Below are positions 32,152 to 42,631 of a stretch of DNA of 64,000 nucleotides, piece after piece. Origin of the DNA: Lyophyllum atratum (lineage: Eukaryota > Basidiomycota > Agaricomycetes > Agaricales > Lyophyllaceae); assembly GCA_014905825.1 (NCBI GenBank), contig JACGCN010000057.1, forward strand, positions 173,889 to 237,888. The letters are read 5' to 3'. The position numbers were made by a program, and so were the translations under genes. The notes under the pieces are model-generated. The model saw only the letters and a list, made by a program, of their open reading frames with translations, was not told the DNA's origin and ran no database searches. Position 1 is the first letter of the stretch; each line of letters opens with the position of its first letter.

Positions 32152-34727
32152 TTAATTCAAGATAACATCCAAGCTGTTCACCGCACTCAGTACTGCGTTG
32201 ATTCCAGACGCTGTGATGTCTGCATCCGTCGCAACACCCCAGGAGGTCTTCTTCTTCGCCCCTGAAACTTCGTACACCAACTCGACGTATGAAGCAGCCA
32301 CCACGTCTGCGCCCTCACCAATGGAGTGCTCAGAGTACTCACGGATGGACAAGGTACCCTGAATCTGCGAGTGGAGAGCGGCGAGAACGGAGGACAGCGG
32401 CCCATTCCCTTCTCCTGTGATGCTTCGGGGCTCACCCGAGAACAAGAACTCTCCAACGAGTTGTCGCCGGCCCTCGCTCAGCTGCTTGAGCTTATGCGAT
32501 TTCAATGCAACCTTGCCTGATGTGCCCTCAACGTTAAAGCCATATGTTGTTTGGAAAAGTTCCTTGACGGCATCGTATGAGATCTGTCCGCCAGCGTCTC
32601 TCGCCTGCCTTTGGACAACCTCGAAGAATGACGCCTGAAGACGTCTTGGTAGCTCCAGGCCCAGAGCGTTGACGATGGCAGATGATACATCCGCCTGGCC
32701 GGAACGTGCGTTGAACCCAACGCTGAGCTTCAGCTCTGGAAGAACACGATCGCCAATGGCACGGTTGACGGCACTGAGGACTGCACGGAGACCAGAGCCC
32801 GCAATATCGGAATCAACACCGACACCCCACCACGATTCCGCCGATTTGCGATCACCGGCTGGAACCAGCTCCACATAGGACGCAGCTTTGGCGTCAGTGC
32901 CCTCGTTGATGGAGTGTTCAGAGTAGTCGCGGATGACAAGGTCAATGTCGAGGTGGGTGCGGAGGGCGTCAAGGAGGGAGGACAGGGGGCCATTTCCATC
33001 TCCGCGAATGACACGATAGGTATCGTCGACTGAAAGAGTGCCATCAAAGTGTCGGACCTCGTCGGCCGGTTCATCGCCCTCAGACGGATCAGAAGCAGCC
33101 TCTGTCGAAATTCTGTAATTTCGAAGAGCCAGTCGTCCCTTATATTTGACGCCTCCGAAGTGGTATGTCGCCCTGAAGGCGGTGGTGATATCGTCGACGG
33201 TCATTTCTCGTGCCTCACGGTCCGAGATCGTCTGAATGACTTGATAGAATGCAACCTGGAGTTTCCGGGGGAGGTCCAGATGCAGGTGCTGCTTGATGAG
33301 AAATGCGATGCCACCCTTCCCGGACTGTGAGTTGACGCGGATGACGGCTTCGTAGTTCTGACCAAGGTCGGCGGGGTCAATGGGTAAGTAGGGGATGTTC
33401 CAATACTGGGGTTCCCCTTTTGCGGCGGCAGCGGAATGAGCAATCCTTTGGGCCTCAAATCCTTTCTTGATAGCATCCTGATGTGAGCCAGAGAATGCAG
33501 TGAAGACAAGTTCTCCGGCATATGGGTGTCGAGGATGGACAGGGAGGTCGTTGCACTGGGTGACGACGTCGATTGCGCTTTGGATATCGCTGAAATCTAG
33601 TCCAGGGTTAATCCCTTGAGTGTAAAGATTGAGGGCGAGGTTGACCAAGTCGACGTTGCCCGTGCGCTCGCCATTGCCGAACAGGCAGCCTTCAACGCGA
33701 TCACCGCCAGCGAGAAGGCCAAGCTCAGCTGATGCAATTCCAGTACCTTTCCGATGAAGACATAAGTGTCAGGCAAGATAAGAGGCTAATATAGACTCAC
33801 CTCTGTCGTTGTGAGGATGCAGACTAACAATTATCTTTTCCCGCTCAGAGATGTTGTTACAAAAGTTTTCAACCTGTGATGGTATTAGAAGGACAGCATA
33901 GAGTCTTTATTTTATACACACCTGGTCAGCGTAATGATTTGGCGGTGCGACCTCGACCGTTGAGGGCAGATTGAAGATAATTCGGTCGTCGCCAGTCCCT
34001 GCCTTGCCCCATGCAGCCTTCACCGCTTCGCAGATCTCCAGAGCAAACTCAGGCTCTGTCTGTGTAAACGTCTCTGGGCTGTACTCGTAGATGAATTGGG
34101 TGCCGTATTTGGCGGTGCACTCTTCGGTCAGTTTCCTGACGATTTTAGTGTGCCTAACAGCGAGCTCGATAGTTTCCTCCTTTGAATTACGGAAGACGAC
34201 ATCACGGAATGTTGGTGATGTCGCGTTGTACATATGAAGAATTGCTTTCTTTACGCCTGCGACCGAGTCGATGGTACGCTGGATCAGATCTTCTCGAGCA
34301 GGAGTCAAGACCTAGCTCCATATGAGTTCAACGAAAGCTTATATAGAAACAGAATATCACGACTAACCTGAACCCAAACATCATCTGGTACTTCTGAGTT
34401 TTCTACCAAGCCACGAACCAATTGAAAATCTGTGTCGCTTGCAGCGGGGTATGCGACCTCGATTTGCTTCAAACCACACTTGACAAGCTGTCGGAAGAAA
34501 GTAGTCTTTTGCTCAATGGTCATCGGGTTTGCAAGAGCCTGATTGCCATCTCGTAGGTCAGTCGACAGCCAGATGGGGGCTTTGGTGAAAGTTTTGGACG
34601 GCCATTGTCGATCTTTCAAGATCAGGGGAGTGTACGGTTTGTACTTTTGCGAAGGCGCGGCACTGATGACGAGGATGAATACGCAGGGTGGAAGATTGAG
34701 AGAAATGAAGGCTCACAGCATGGGCAT
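32152..34727 (-). CDS. LEU4: 2-isopropylmalate synthase with duplicated C-terminal module
   Basis: Exons 34717-34727, 34368-34662, 33922-34311, 33801-33873 and 32152-33746 give 787 aa. It condenses acetyl-CoA with 2-ketoisovalerate, the first step of leucine synthesis. The catalytic TIM barrel shows [25 protein letters not shown] and [19 protein letters not shown]. Normal fungal enzymes (about 620 aa) end with one subdomain plus one LeuA allosteric domain. Here that unit occurs twice: 32761-33324 and 32176-32706. Paired motifs are [14 protein letters not shown] / [25 protein letters not shown] / [22 protein letters not shown] / [11 protein letters not shown], and [17 protein letters not shown] / [17 protein letters not shown]. 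The first exon is only 11 nt; the joined start reads [17 protein letters not shown]. Leucine feedback should act through the C-terminal units. Confidence 0.9.
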
Positions 34728-34891
34728 GTTGGGAGGGGAGGGAGAGGGAAAGAGTCAAGATTAACTCCATTTTCTCATTATAGTACAATGATGTGATCGT
34801 GACTCAGCTAGAGTCAGTGATTCTGACATCTTATCTCGATCAGTCGGCAAAAAAGTCCATTCGCGACTTGAAATATACACTCTCTTGAACC
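34728..34891. promoter_or_regulatory. Divergent promoter, LEU4 / GUS1
   Basis: 164 bases between the start codons of an amino-acid biosynthesis gene and a tRNA synthetase. Both are typical general-control (Gcn4/Cpc1) targets. GTGACTCAGC at about 34799 contains TGACTC, the core of the Gcn4 site TGACTCA. This site is the best regulatory candidate in the window; its use is inference. Confidence 0.55.
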
Positions 34892-37637
34892 ATGTCGGGC
34901 ACACTGACTATACCCTCCAAGCTGACCCCCTTCCCCTTTGCTGCGATAGGGATCGCCGCCCATACCGAGAAAGCCGATCTGGTCTTCGACGAAGCCGCGA
35001 CTGGGACTGCCTTGACTCTGAATGGATCAACGATCACCGACGAGGAAGCCATTGTTCATGCATTAGCTAAAGAAGGCGGCCTCTCGGGGGACAGTGCGAA
35101 GGTCCGCGTCTTATAACCTTACCACTTGTACGGCTACCTGACTATGTATGATCAACCCAGACGCCTTCGTTTTTTGCTCTTGCCCAAAACTTGCGCACCG
35201 TCACCTCGCACCCTGATCTTGTCGCAGCTTTAGACTCTCTCGATGATTTTCTTGCATTCCACACATTCCTTGTCGGGCATAGCATCACGGCAGCAGACTG
35301 GATGGTATGGGGAGCACTGAAAGGTACAGTTTTGGCTGAATTTATTTCTACACCTGTTAAATCAGCCATATGCTATCAGGAAGCATCAAAATTCTGGGCC
35401 TCCTGAAGAACAACCAACACCCTCATCTTTTGCGATGGTTCACGTATCTCGACACTTTGAAGGAGACACAGAGTGCCCTCGCTGAACTTGCCGCCGCGAA
35501 AGCCACTAAGGCTCGATCGAATAAAACCGCAGCTGGTTTCGCGCTTGGTCTGCAGAACGCGGTTGATGGGCAGGTTGTCACCCGTTTTCCTCCTGAGCCC
35601 AGTGGTTATCTCCATATTGGCCACACAAAGGCAGCCATTCTGAACCAATATTTCGCAAAAATGTACCACGGTAAACTGATCATCCGATTTGACGACACAA
35701 ATCCGACCAAGGAGAGGGTAAGCCATCAACATCGCGCATGTTTATCATGTGCTTTGCTGACCTTTTTGCAGACTGAATTTGAGGATACCATCCTTGAGGA
35801 CTTGCGACTGCTTGATATCCACGGCGACGTTGTTACCCACACCTCCGATCACTTCCAGACACTCTATGATCTTGCAATCAAACTAATAAAATGTGGGAAA
35901 GCTTACACGGACGATACCACCCAGCAGCAGGCTAGTGTCTATCTCACGTTCATCTTCCAGTACCGGTCTGACTCTTCTACAGATGCGCGACGAGCGATTT
36001 GTAGGCACTGCGTCCGCCCATCGAGAAGACTCTGTGGAAGACAACCTCAAGCGCTTTGACGAGATGAAAGCAGGAACAGAAGAAGGTCTCCGATGGTGTC
36101 TCCGTGCTAAGATGAGCGTCGATGATCCCAACAAGGCCATGCGAGACCCAGTCATCTACAGATGCAACATTTTGCCACATCACCGCACTGGGTATGCTAT
36201 TATTCTGTCTTACACTTGACCCTCTGCCAATTTTCGATTTTAGGGAGAAATGGAAGGTGTACCCTACTTATGATTTTGCTTGCCCTGTTGTCGATTCTAT
36301 TGAGGGTGTGACGCATGCCCTTAGGACAAACGAATATCGTGACCGAAACCCACAATACCAGTGGATGATTGACGCCCTTGAGCTACGCAAAGTGAACATC
36401 TGGGACTTCAGGTGAGATTCGATCTTCTTCTCATATGCACAAAGCTTCATATCCATACAGCCGTCTCAACTTCATCTACACACTTCTCTCTAAGCGAAAG
36501 CTTCACGAGTTTGTCAACAAAGGACTTGTGCGCGGATGGGATGACCCACGCTTCCCTACCGTTCGTGGTATGTCCATCTCTCAGCTTTCATTACTTTTCC
36601 TAACGGAACTCTAGGTATACGCCGTCGAGGCATGACCGTCGAAGCCCTTACGCAGTTTATGTTATCACAAGGCCCATCACAGGCCGTGGTTTCTCTGGAG
36701 TGGGACTCTATCTGGTCTCTTAACAAGAAGATCATTGATCCCATAGCACCTCGCCACTGGGCTCTTCTCAAGAATAAGAGGTACAATTCAAGGTTCCTCG
36801 TGAGCTTTCGATCTCTAATTAACCTTATTCCAGCGTTCCCGTTACTATCAAGGGCGGACCAACGAGTCCTGAAGTGAAGGCGCTCCCGAAACACAAGAAG
36901 AATGCGGAAATCGGAGAGAAGAAGACAGTTTACACGTCTTCCATTCTGGTCGAGCAAGAAGATGCCCAATCATTCGAAGACCAGGAGGAGGTAGGGCTTG
37001 GAACCTGTACATTCTTCTTACTCTTAATCTCTCCTTCACTCAGATTACGCTTATGGATTGGGGTAATGCTATCGTTCGTTCAAAGACGGTCGACGCCACA
37101 GGGCAGATAACCGCGATTGAGATGGACCTCAACCTCGAAGGCGACTTCCGCAAGACAAAGAAGAAGATCACATGGCTCTCACAATCCACTGACAAGCACC
37201 CTCTTTCCCCCGTCACGCTCATCGACTATGACTATCTCATCACAAAGAAGAAGCTCGAAGAGAATGACGACATTGCGGATTTCATAACTCCCGTCACGGA
37301 GTTCAGAGAGGATGCAGTCGCGGATGCGAATGTCAATGACCTGAACAAGGGCGACATCATCCAATTCGAGAGGAAGGGATACTATGTCTACGACGGAGAA
37401 GTCGATGGTGTCAAGGAGTTCATCCTCATCCCAGACGGCAGGGCTGCAAGTATCGCGAGCAAAGCGGCCGTCAACGCGGCGGCATCAGCAGCAGCGGAAA
37501 CTGTAGAGCCTGCTATCAAAGTAGAGCCTAGTGCCGCCGCATCGAAGATGTATGCTGTGGACAAGATCTACGGCGAGGAAGCTCAGCACGACGGGGGGAC
37601 CAACATGTATAAGATGAGCAGTGTATATGATTCGTAG
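34892..37637 (+). CDS. GUS1: Cytosolic glutamyl-tRNA synthetase
   Basis: Ten exons (34892-35101, 35161-35323, 35380-35717, 35772-35930, 35983-36191, 36244-36411, 36461-36567, 36615-36780, 36834-36990, 37044-37637) give 756 aa. An N-terminal GST-like domain ([15 protein letters not shown]) is the part that binds Arc1 in yeast. The class I catalytic domain has [20 protein letters not shown] with the HIGH motif, and LLSKRKL as the KMSKS equivalent. The C-terminal beta-barrel anticodon-binding part follows ([24 protein letters not shown]). It charges tRNA-Glu in the cytosol. The intron at 35931-35982 starts with GC (CAG|GCTAGT); the join gives [13 protein letters not shown] as in the family. The C-terminal 50 residues are Ala/Val-rich and poorly conserved. 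Confidence 0.94.
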
Positions 37638-38044
37638 CGGTAACCTAGAATTTAGAAGAAATTGATGGTCAGGTTTGCTTTCTTCCTCACCTAGGCTGTT
37701 TCGAGCAATCCACTGAGGCGACGACGTCGTGCGACAGAAACATGTCTAGTATTACTTCCGTCGCGTCTCGATCACGACTATCTAGCATCACGGAATGTGG
37801 ATGATGTCGCGACTAGTGCGACCTGAAAAGTTCGTTTAGCCAGAGGGAAAGGGGGGCGTATGGTGACCGCACCATTCTGAATCCAACCCTGGGCCGATAA
37901 CACGAACTATCTAGTACCCAGTACATCACGGTTCAAAAATGTATCGGGTTCATTTTACAATTGTTTATGGAATAGCGAAATGTACAGACGACGGAAATCG
38001 GTGCTGGCGACTAGCTGAGACAGATACAGTCGTTAGAGCACGTA
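37638..38044. other. Intergenic between convergent genes
   Basis: 407 bases between the GUS1 stop and the stop of the haloacid-dehalogenase gene. The motif cacggaatgtggatgatgtc at about 37789 resembles a segment inside LEU4 (34202-34221), probably by chance. No gene seen. Confidence 0.45.
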
Positions 38045-39192
38045 TCAAGCACTTCCACTTCCCCCTCCACCTTGAGCTCCGGCGACAAGACCAGCGAGTT
38101 CCTCCAGCGACTTGACAATGATGTCCACCTCTCCGCCCTCCGCCTTCGTCTTCACTGGATCAGGACCGGCGCTGAAGTCCTCGTTAGGCCGCGGGATGTA
38201 CACTGTCCGCATGCCAAGCGCCCCAGCAGCACGAAGGTCAAAAATATGTGCTGCGACCATAACGCAGCGCGAAGGTGGGGCGGAAAGGTGACGGGCGACG
38301 GAGAGGTAGGCCTTTGGGTTGCTGGACGTGGTCATAAGACGGGGGATGAGTATGACTCATGATATTGCTCACGGTTTGAAAGTATCAAAGAGTTCAGTGG
38401 AGAACACAACATCCCAAGGAAGATTGGCATATTTCGCCTAATCGCACTTATGCATCAGTCATCATAGTGAAAGTCATAGATCAGATATAGGCACCATGTC
38501 GACGAGCAGACGGACATTCCCGTTCGAGAGGGTTGCAATGATTGTATGTTTCTTGAGTGAATGGAGCCCAGGGGAGGAGTCAGGCCATCCTGAAAATGAA
38601 GGTACTTTCGGCTACTTTCAATTCATTATACAATATATGTGACCCACCCCGGAGTCTGTGCCAAACACCATTCAATTCTGCCCGTTCCGCCTCACCCAGG
38701 AGGGGAGCGAGGAAGGCCCACCGCGTGCCGGGGCTATCAAGCATGCGGTCAAGTATCTGCCCGCCATTGCGGTGAATAACTTAGATGAGGCACAGTACCA
38801 TGGTATGCGGGGAAAGGAGAAAGGAGAAAGACGCACCTGGCGGTGCATCACATCAACATTAGACGTGCCTTGAGCTCCTCCGGCGATTGCAGCTCTGCGT
38901 TGCATTATCAAAATTATTGATCAGAAGCGGTCCAAGATGCCGAAACATACGTCGTCTGAATATACCCAGTCCGCCATTCCTGGGCGAAGTCTTTCTGCCA
39001 GCCAGCGCCGGTAGTCTCTGAGAAGTGGGTCGTGTAGGCATGGACTGAGCAACAGGCAACATACTCACCAGGACCAAGGTTATATTTAGTACTGAGGGAG
39101 GTAAGCTCCTGCTCAACGGAGCTCCGCCAGTCTACGACAGTGCCGAAGATGTCAAAGATGAATGCGTCGATGTCCTCAAGTTTCAACGCCAT
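38045..39192 (-). CDS. HAD-superfamily hydrolase, haloacid dehalogenase type II-like
   Basis: Seven exons (39069-39192, 38951-39017, 38837-38894, 38648-38756, 38495-38589, 38373-38437, 38045-38321) give 264 aa, normal for the family. The nucleophile motif is FIFDIFGTVVDW with the first Asp as nucleophile; motif II is IIATLSNGN; the Lys of motif III lies in FDTFKPNPKAYLSVA; the last motif is VMVAAHIFDLRAAGA, where an Ala-His replaces the acidic pair seen in many HAD phosphatases, as is usual in L-2-haloacid dehalogenases. Substrate in fungi is unknown. The C terminus is Gly-rich. The third intron is somewhat longer (80 nt) than its neighbours. Confidence 0.82.
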
Positions 39193-39481
39193 AGATTCAG
39201 TACCAGTATTCCAGTGTGTTAGTGAGTAGGATGGAATGCTGGTAATACTAGTCACATAGTAGCCAGCGGGCCGGGATGATATCATGATATCACGAGCGAC
39301 TTGCCGCAGGTCCGAGTTTGGTAAAAGGATTGCCACGCCTCCAATTCTTCTTCCCAGTCGTTTCTCCTCTGCCAATGGGCATCTGTTTATTTGAATCACG
39401 CCACATCCAAATGCTCTATGTATTATAAGGAGCAAGGGCAGTTTTTATCATAAGTCTGAATTCTAAAGGGTCGATAAGGCG

Positions 39482-40150
39482 TCATCGAGTAAGTGAAATT
39501 TCGTCGAGAATTTCCCAACCTTCCACGGGGCCATCACAGCTTGCGACCCAGACCTCCGTTGCCAGAAATCCACCCATCCAATCCTCCTCCGGGAGATCGC
39601 CACAGTTGACGCTAATACCCGACTCGCCCTCAATTTTCCTGAGTCTTCCATCGTTCTCTAACTCCCGAAAGAACTTGACTCGTTCTCCCAAGAGCGCGTC
39701 CCCATCGTCAATATAACACAACGAGACATGGGGAAATGCTGGAGTCCGAGGATCAATACCGAGTTTCGTGTGAACCTCCCCGTGGATGGCCGACAATGTA
39801 GAGGTTGGTGATATCGCGATGTAGACAGATCGGAAGAAGCTGGTCCCGATCTCTATTGCTTTGAACTCGATGGGTAGACCGTGGTGTAATTTTGGCATCG
39901 CAGCGCGAATGTCTGAGAGCGGCGCTGCGGACTCTGCACATGGGAATGAAGCGAGCGTAATGTGGGGGTGGAAGCTGGGATAGGAGGAGAGGCTGAGATT
40001 CTGCTGCCCATCCTGTCTCGCAGCCATCACTGTCTTAAGGCGTTGCGCGTCTTCTGGAGATGGAGCTATCCACAATGCTATCCCTTTGGGACCGTCTTTA
40101 GATGTCGAAAGCTGGAAAACGAGGACAACGACGTAACGCTACTCACCCAT
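39482..40150 (-). CDS. 2H phosphoesterase, cyclic phosphodiesterase (CPD1) family
   Basis: Exons 40147-40150 and 39482-40095 give 205 aa. The two 2H motifs are HPHITLASF and FPHVSLCYI, about 95 residues apart as in cyclic nucleotide phosphodiesterases that open ADP-ribose 1'',2''-cyclic phosphate, a by-product of tRNA splicing. The body has no ATG at its 5' end: an exon of four bases (ATGG) followed by a 51-nt intron (GTGAGT ... TAAAG) gives MDGPKGIALWIAPSPEDA, which fits the family start. That join is the only start I find, so the tiny exon is likely real. The alternative is a non-ATG start. Confidence 0.82.
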
Positions 40151-40403
40151 GCTTGAAGGTTTTGCATAAGCTTATTATGGGAACTAATCAGGTCCTCCAA
40201 AAGATTTACACGAGATGGAGATGGGTCATCATAACCTTCATAAATGAGCGGAGTGCGTGGATAGGAAGAGGAGATGACTCGCGTCGTGTATCGTACATTC
40301 GACAGTATGGTACATACAACAGATAGAATATTATGAGTGGAGCTTGTATGCAAAAATGGATGGGTAAGTCACGTTAGCTATGTTTCGCTCAAGGCTGCAT
40401 TAC

Positions 40404-42286
40404 TCAGTCTTGGGAAGCATCTTGCGCTCGAGCTTTCTGCAGGCTGATCCAGCTACTGCCAACACCATCGGAGGCGTCGCTTTCGACTTCTACCTCCGAG
40501 CTATTTTCCGACGCGTCGTGTTCGCTGTCAATGGTTGTTTGGCCACTCTCCGCACCAACAGTCGGAGGCTTTGATGCCGCCGGCGGCGGGATATTCTCTG
40601 CGGGTGGGCGAATAAAAGGCTCAACTGGCAAGAGGCGATTACGGATCGAGATCAAGAAGTGGGGAATGTTAAGCAGAATGTCAAGGACACTTGATGGGAG
40701 ATAAGAGGCGACTCTATATGTGCTCGCTAGACAAACATAGAGTTAAGCTGTTCATGCACCATGGGAGGAGAAATTGGAAGTCTACTCACCACCAGCGCCG
40801 ATCGAAAACCTGTTGCCCTGAATCCAGCTCCTAATCTGGCCTACTGTACGCCCAAGCCCAAAGAAGTACGTGTAATGTCGTCCTCCAGTCACCACAAAGA
40901 CAATCTTCTCAACAAAGACACCGACATCAGTAGGCGTGCGGGCAATGCCATTGCCTAGTCCATGCTTAAAAATGGCCCAACATGATGTCGCGGGACGAGG
41001 AGTGTGCGAGATTGAAGCGAAGGCGGGGCCATACGTCAATTTTTCGGAAGGGCTCCATTCTTCCATGGCTTTATACACACTTTCTTCAGGTGCCGCATTA
41101 GAGTATATCCCGGTGTTGAGCACCCCAACGTCTGCCACGACAACCTTGATATTCCTCATCGATTCTGATTTGTCCGTAAGTGCAGCGAGGTTTATTTCCC
41201 GGCGAAGCACTTCCACGCCACGCAGCGTACTCGCTGCGCTCATGGCTTGCATTGAAGCAAAAGGGAGCCCGACACGAGCTTCGATAGCGGGCAAGCAGAT
41301 GATGATCGTCTTCTTGCCCTTGTCTCGAGCACGGGCCGGCCCGGTCCGTAGAAGAGGCATGAGCGCTTGAATGACCTGTAGAGGCGTAATATGTGTCGCA
41401 TCGAGGTAGGGAAGATAGGTATTGCGGAGAGAGATGTGTTCTAGTGGCGCATGGGGAGACGGTATGGAAGTCGGCAGAGTCAGAAGGCAGATAACTGACT
41501 GAATGTATGGGTGACTGGAAGGCGAGGCGAAGGGATCTCCTGAAACTGTGATAGGGAATCGACGGGAGAGGGTGGACGCTAAGGAGCGCAAGAACACGGG
41601 TACTGTGGCAGGCTACATATCGATGAGAGAGTAGCTGGAGTTGAGACGGAAGTGAAACTCACTTCTTGAGGGTCTAGCACAAGTGCCCTGACATAGCCAT
41701 GGCAATTTTGCTCAAGAACTGAAATGGCCTCGGCTGTGGATACACTGGCGATAACAATATATCCCTTGGCTTCTAGATCAAGGATCAGAGGAAGGGAAAG
41801 CGGAGTGTCCCCACCCAAGACGACTGTTCAGAACCAATCAGCCATGTGGGTGGGCGGGACCATTTGCTTGAACGCACCAACAACCTGCCTCCGTTCTTGG
41901 CTTTGGGTTTTCACTCTGGCGTAATTTCTCTTCTTGGCGTGGAAAGCGCCATAGCCTACTAGAAGACTTCCCCCCACCACACCCACAGCGATGCCAGAGG
42001 CGGTCCAGGGATGTCTTGTCGTCCAATTGACAGATTTACTGAACAGCGACGAGCGGAATGCAGGTGGAGGCGAAGGGGGTGGCGGGGGAACTTGGAAGTC
42101 ACCTAGGGCGGGTAGGTGCACCTCAGGGAATGAGGGCATGCCGGGACCATAGCGCGAGATGTCGACCCAAAGTCTGTTCACGGCTTCATGAACGTTGGGC
42201 AAATCAGTGGTAGCTGCGGCCAGCGAAGAAAAGAAATATTCTTCAACGGACTCTAAATACTCCTCGATTTTCTCAACAGTGGTCAT
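40404..42286 (-). CDS. DUF1776 protein, short-chain-dehydrogenase-like
   Basis: Exons 41878-42286, 41663-41823, 40790-41612 and 40404-40726 give 571 aa. A fungal family of unknown role that retains a Rossmann-like core: VVVLGGDTPLSLPLILDLEAKGYIVIASV, then KTIIICLPAIEARVG. A single hydrophobic segment near residue 100 (TASGIAVGVVGGSLLVGYGAF) suggests membrane anchoring, and a second amphipathic stretch near the end could sit on a membrane. The C-terminal 80 residues are acidic and disordered. The Met at 42286 is chosen; an upstream in-frame Met at 42406 would run into the region just 3' of a tRNA gene. Confidence 0.75.
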
Positions 42287-42429
42287 GATGGAGGAGGATG
42301 GAGGACACTTGTCGCTGTGTGCACGATGCCGTGTTTCGTCAGTGGACGACCCCTCCTGTTTTGGGATGAGCGGCCGTATGCTTTGATTCATAGCATCGAC
42401 AAACACGCTGCGCTTGGCAAAATGACAAC

Positions 42430-42434
42430 AAAAA
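42430..42434 (-). terminator. RNA polymerase III terminator of tRNA-Ser
   Basis: A run of five T on the tRNA strand, 11 bases after the discriminator. Confidence 0.7.
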
Positions 42435-42445
42435 GTATATCAGAG

Positions 42446-42527
42446 CGACGCCAGCAGGATTTGAACCTGCGCCCTCAAAGAGGAACAGATTTCTAATCTG
42501 TCGCCGTAACCACTTGGCTATAGCGCC
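42446..42527 (-). tRNA. tRNA-Ser(AGA)
   Basis: The 82-nt sequence folds as a class II tRNA. The 7-bp acceptor stem pairs GGCGCTA with TGGCGTC (two G-U pairs), discriminator base is G as expected for serine, the anticodon arm is CAGAT-TAGAAAT-CTG with anticodon AGA, there is an extra arm (CCTCTTTGAGG), and the T arm is GCAGGTTCAAATCCTGC. There is no intron. It sits between two protein genes on the same strand. Confidence 0.93.
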
Positions 42528-42631
42528 TTGACGATCTCCACAGCTTTGCAGCCCCTGTCGCAGTAACGCTTTCTTTCTACACTACGCAAACCAGAACAAG
42601 ATTCATACAATGGTAATTTATTCATTATTAG

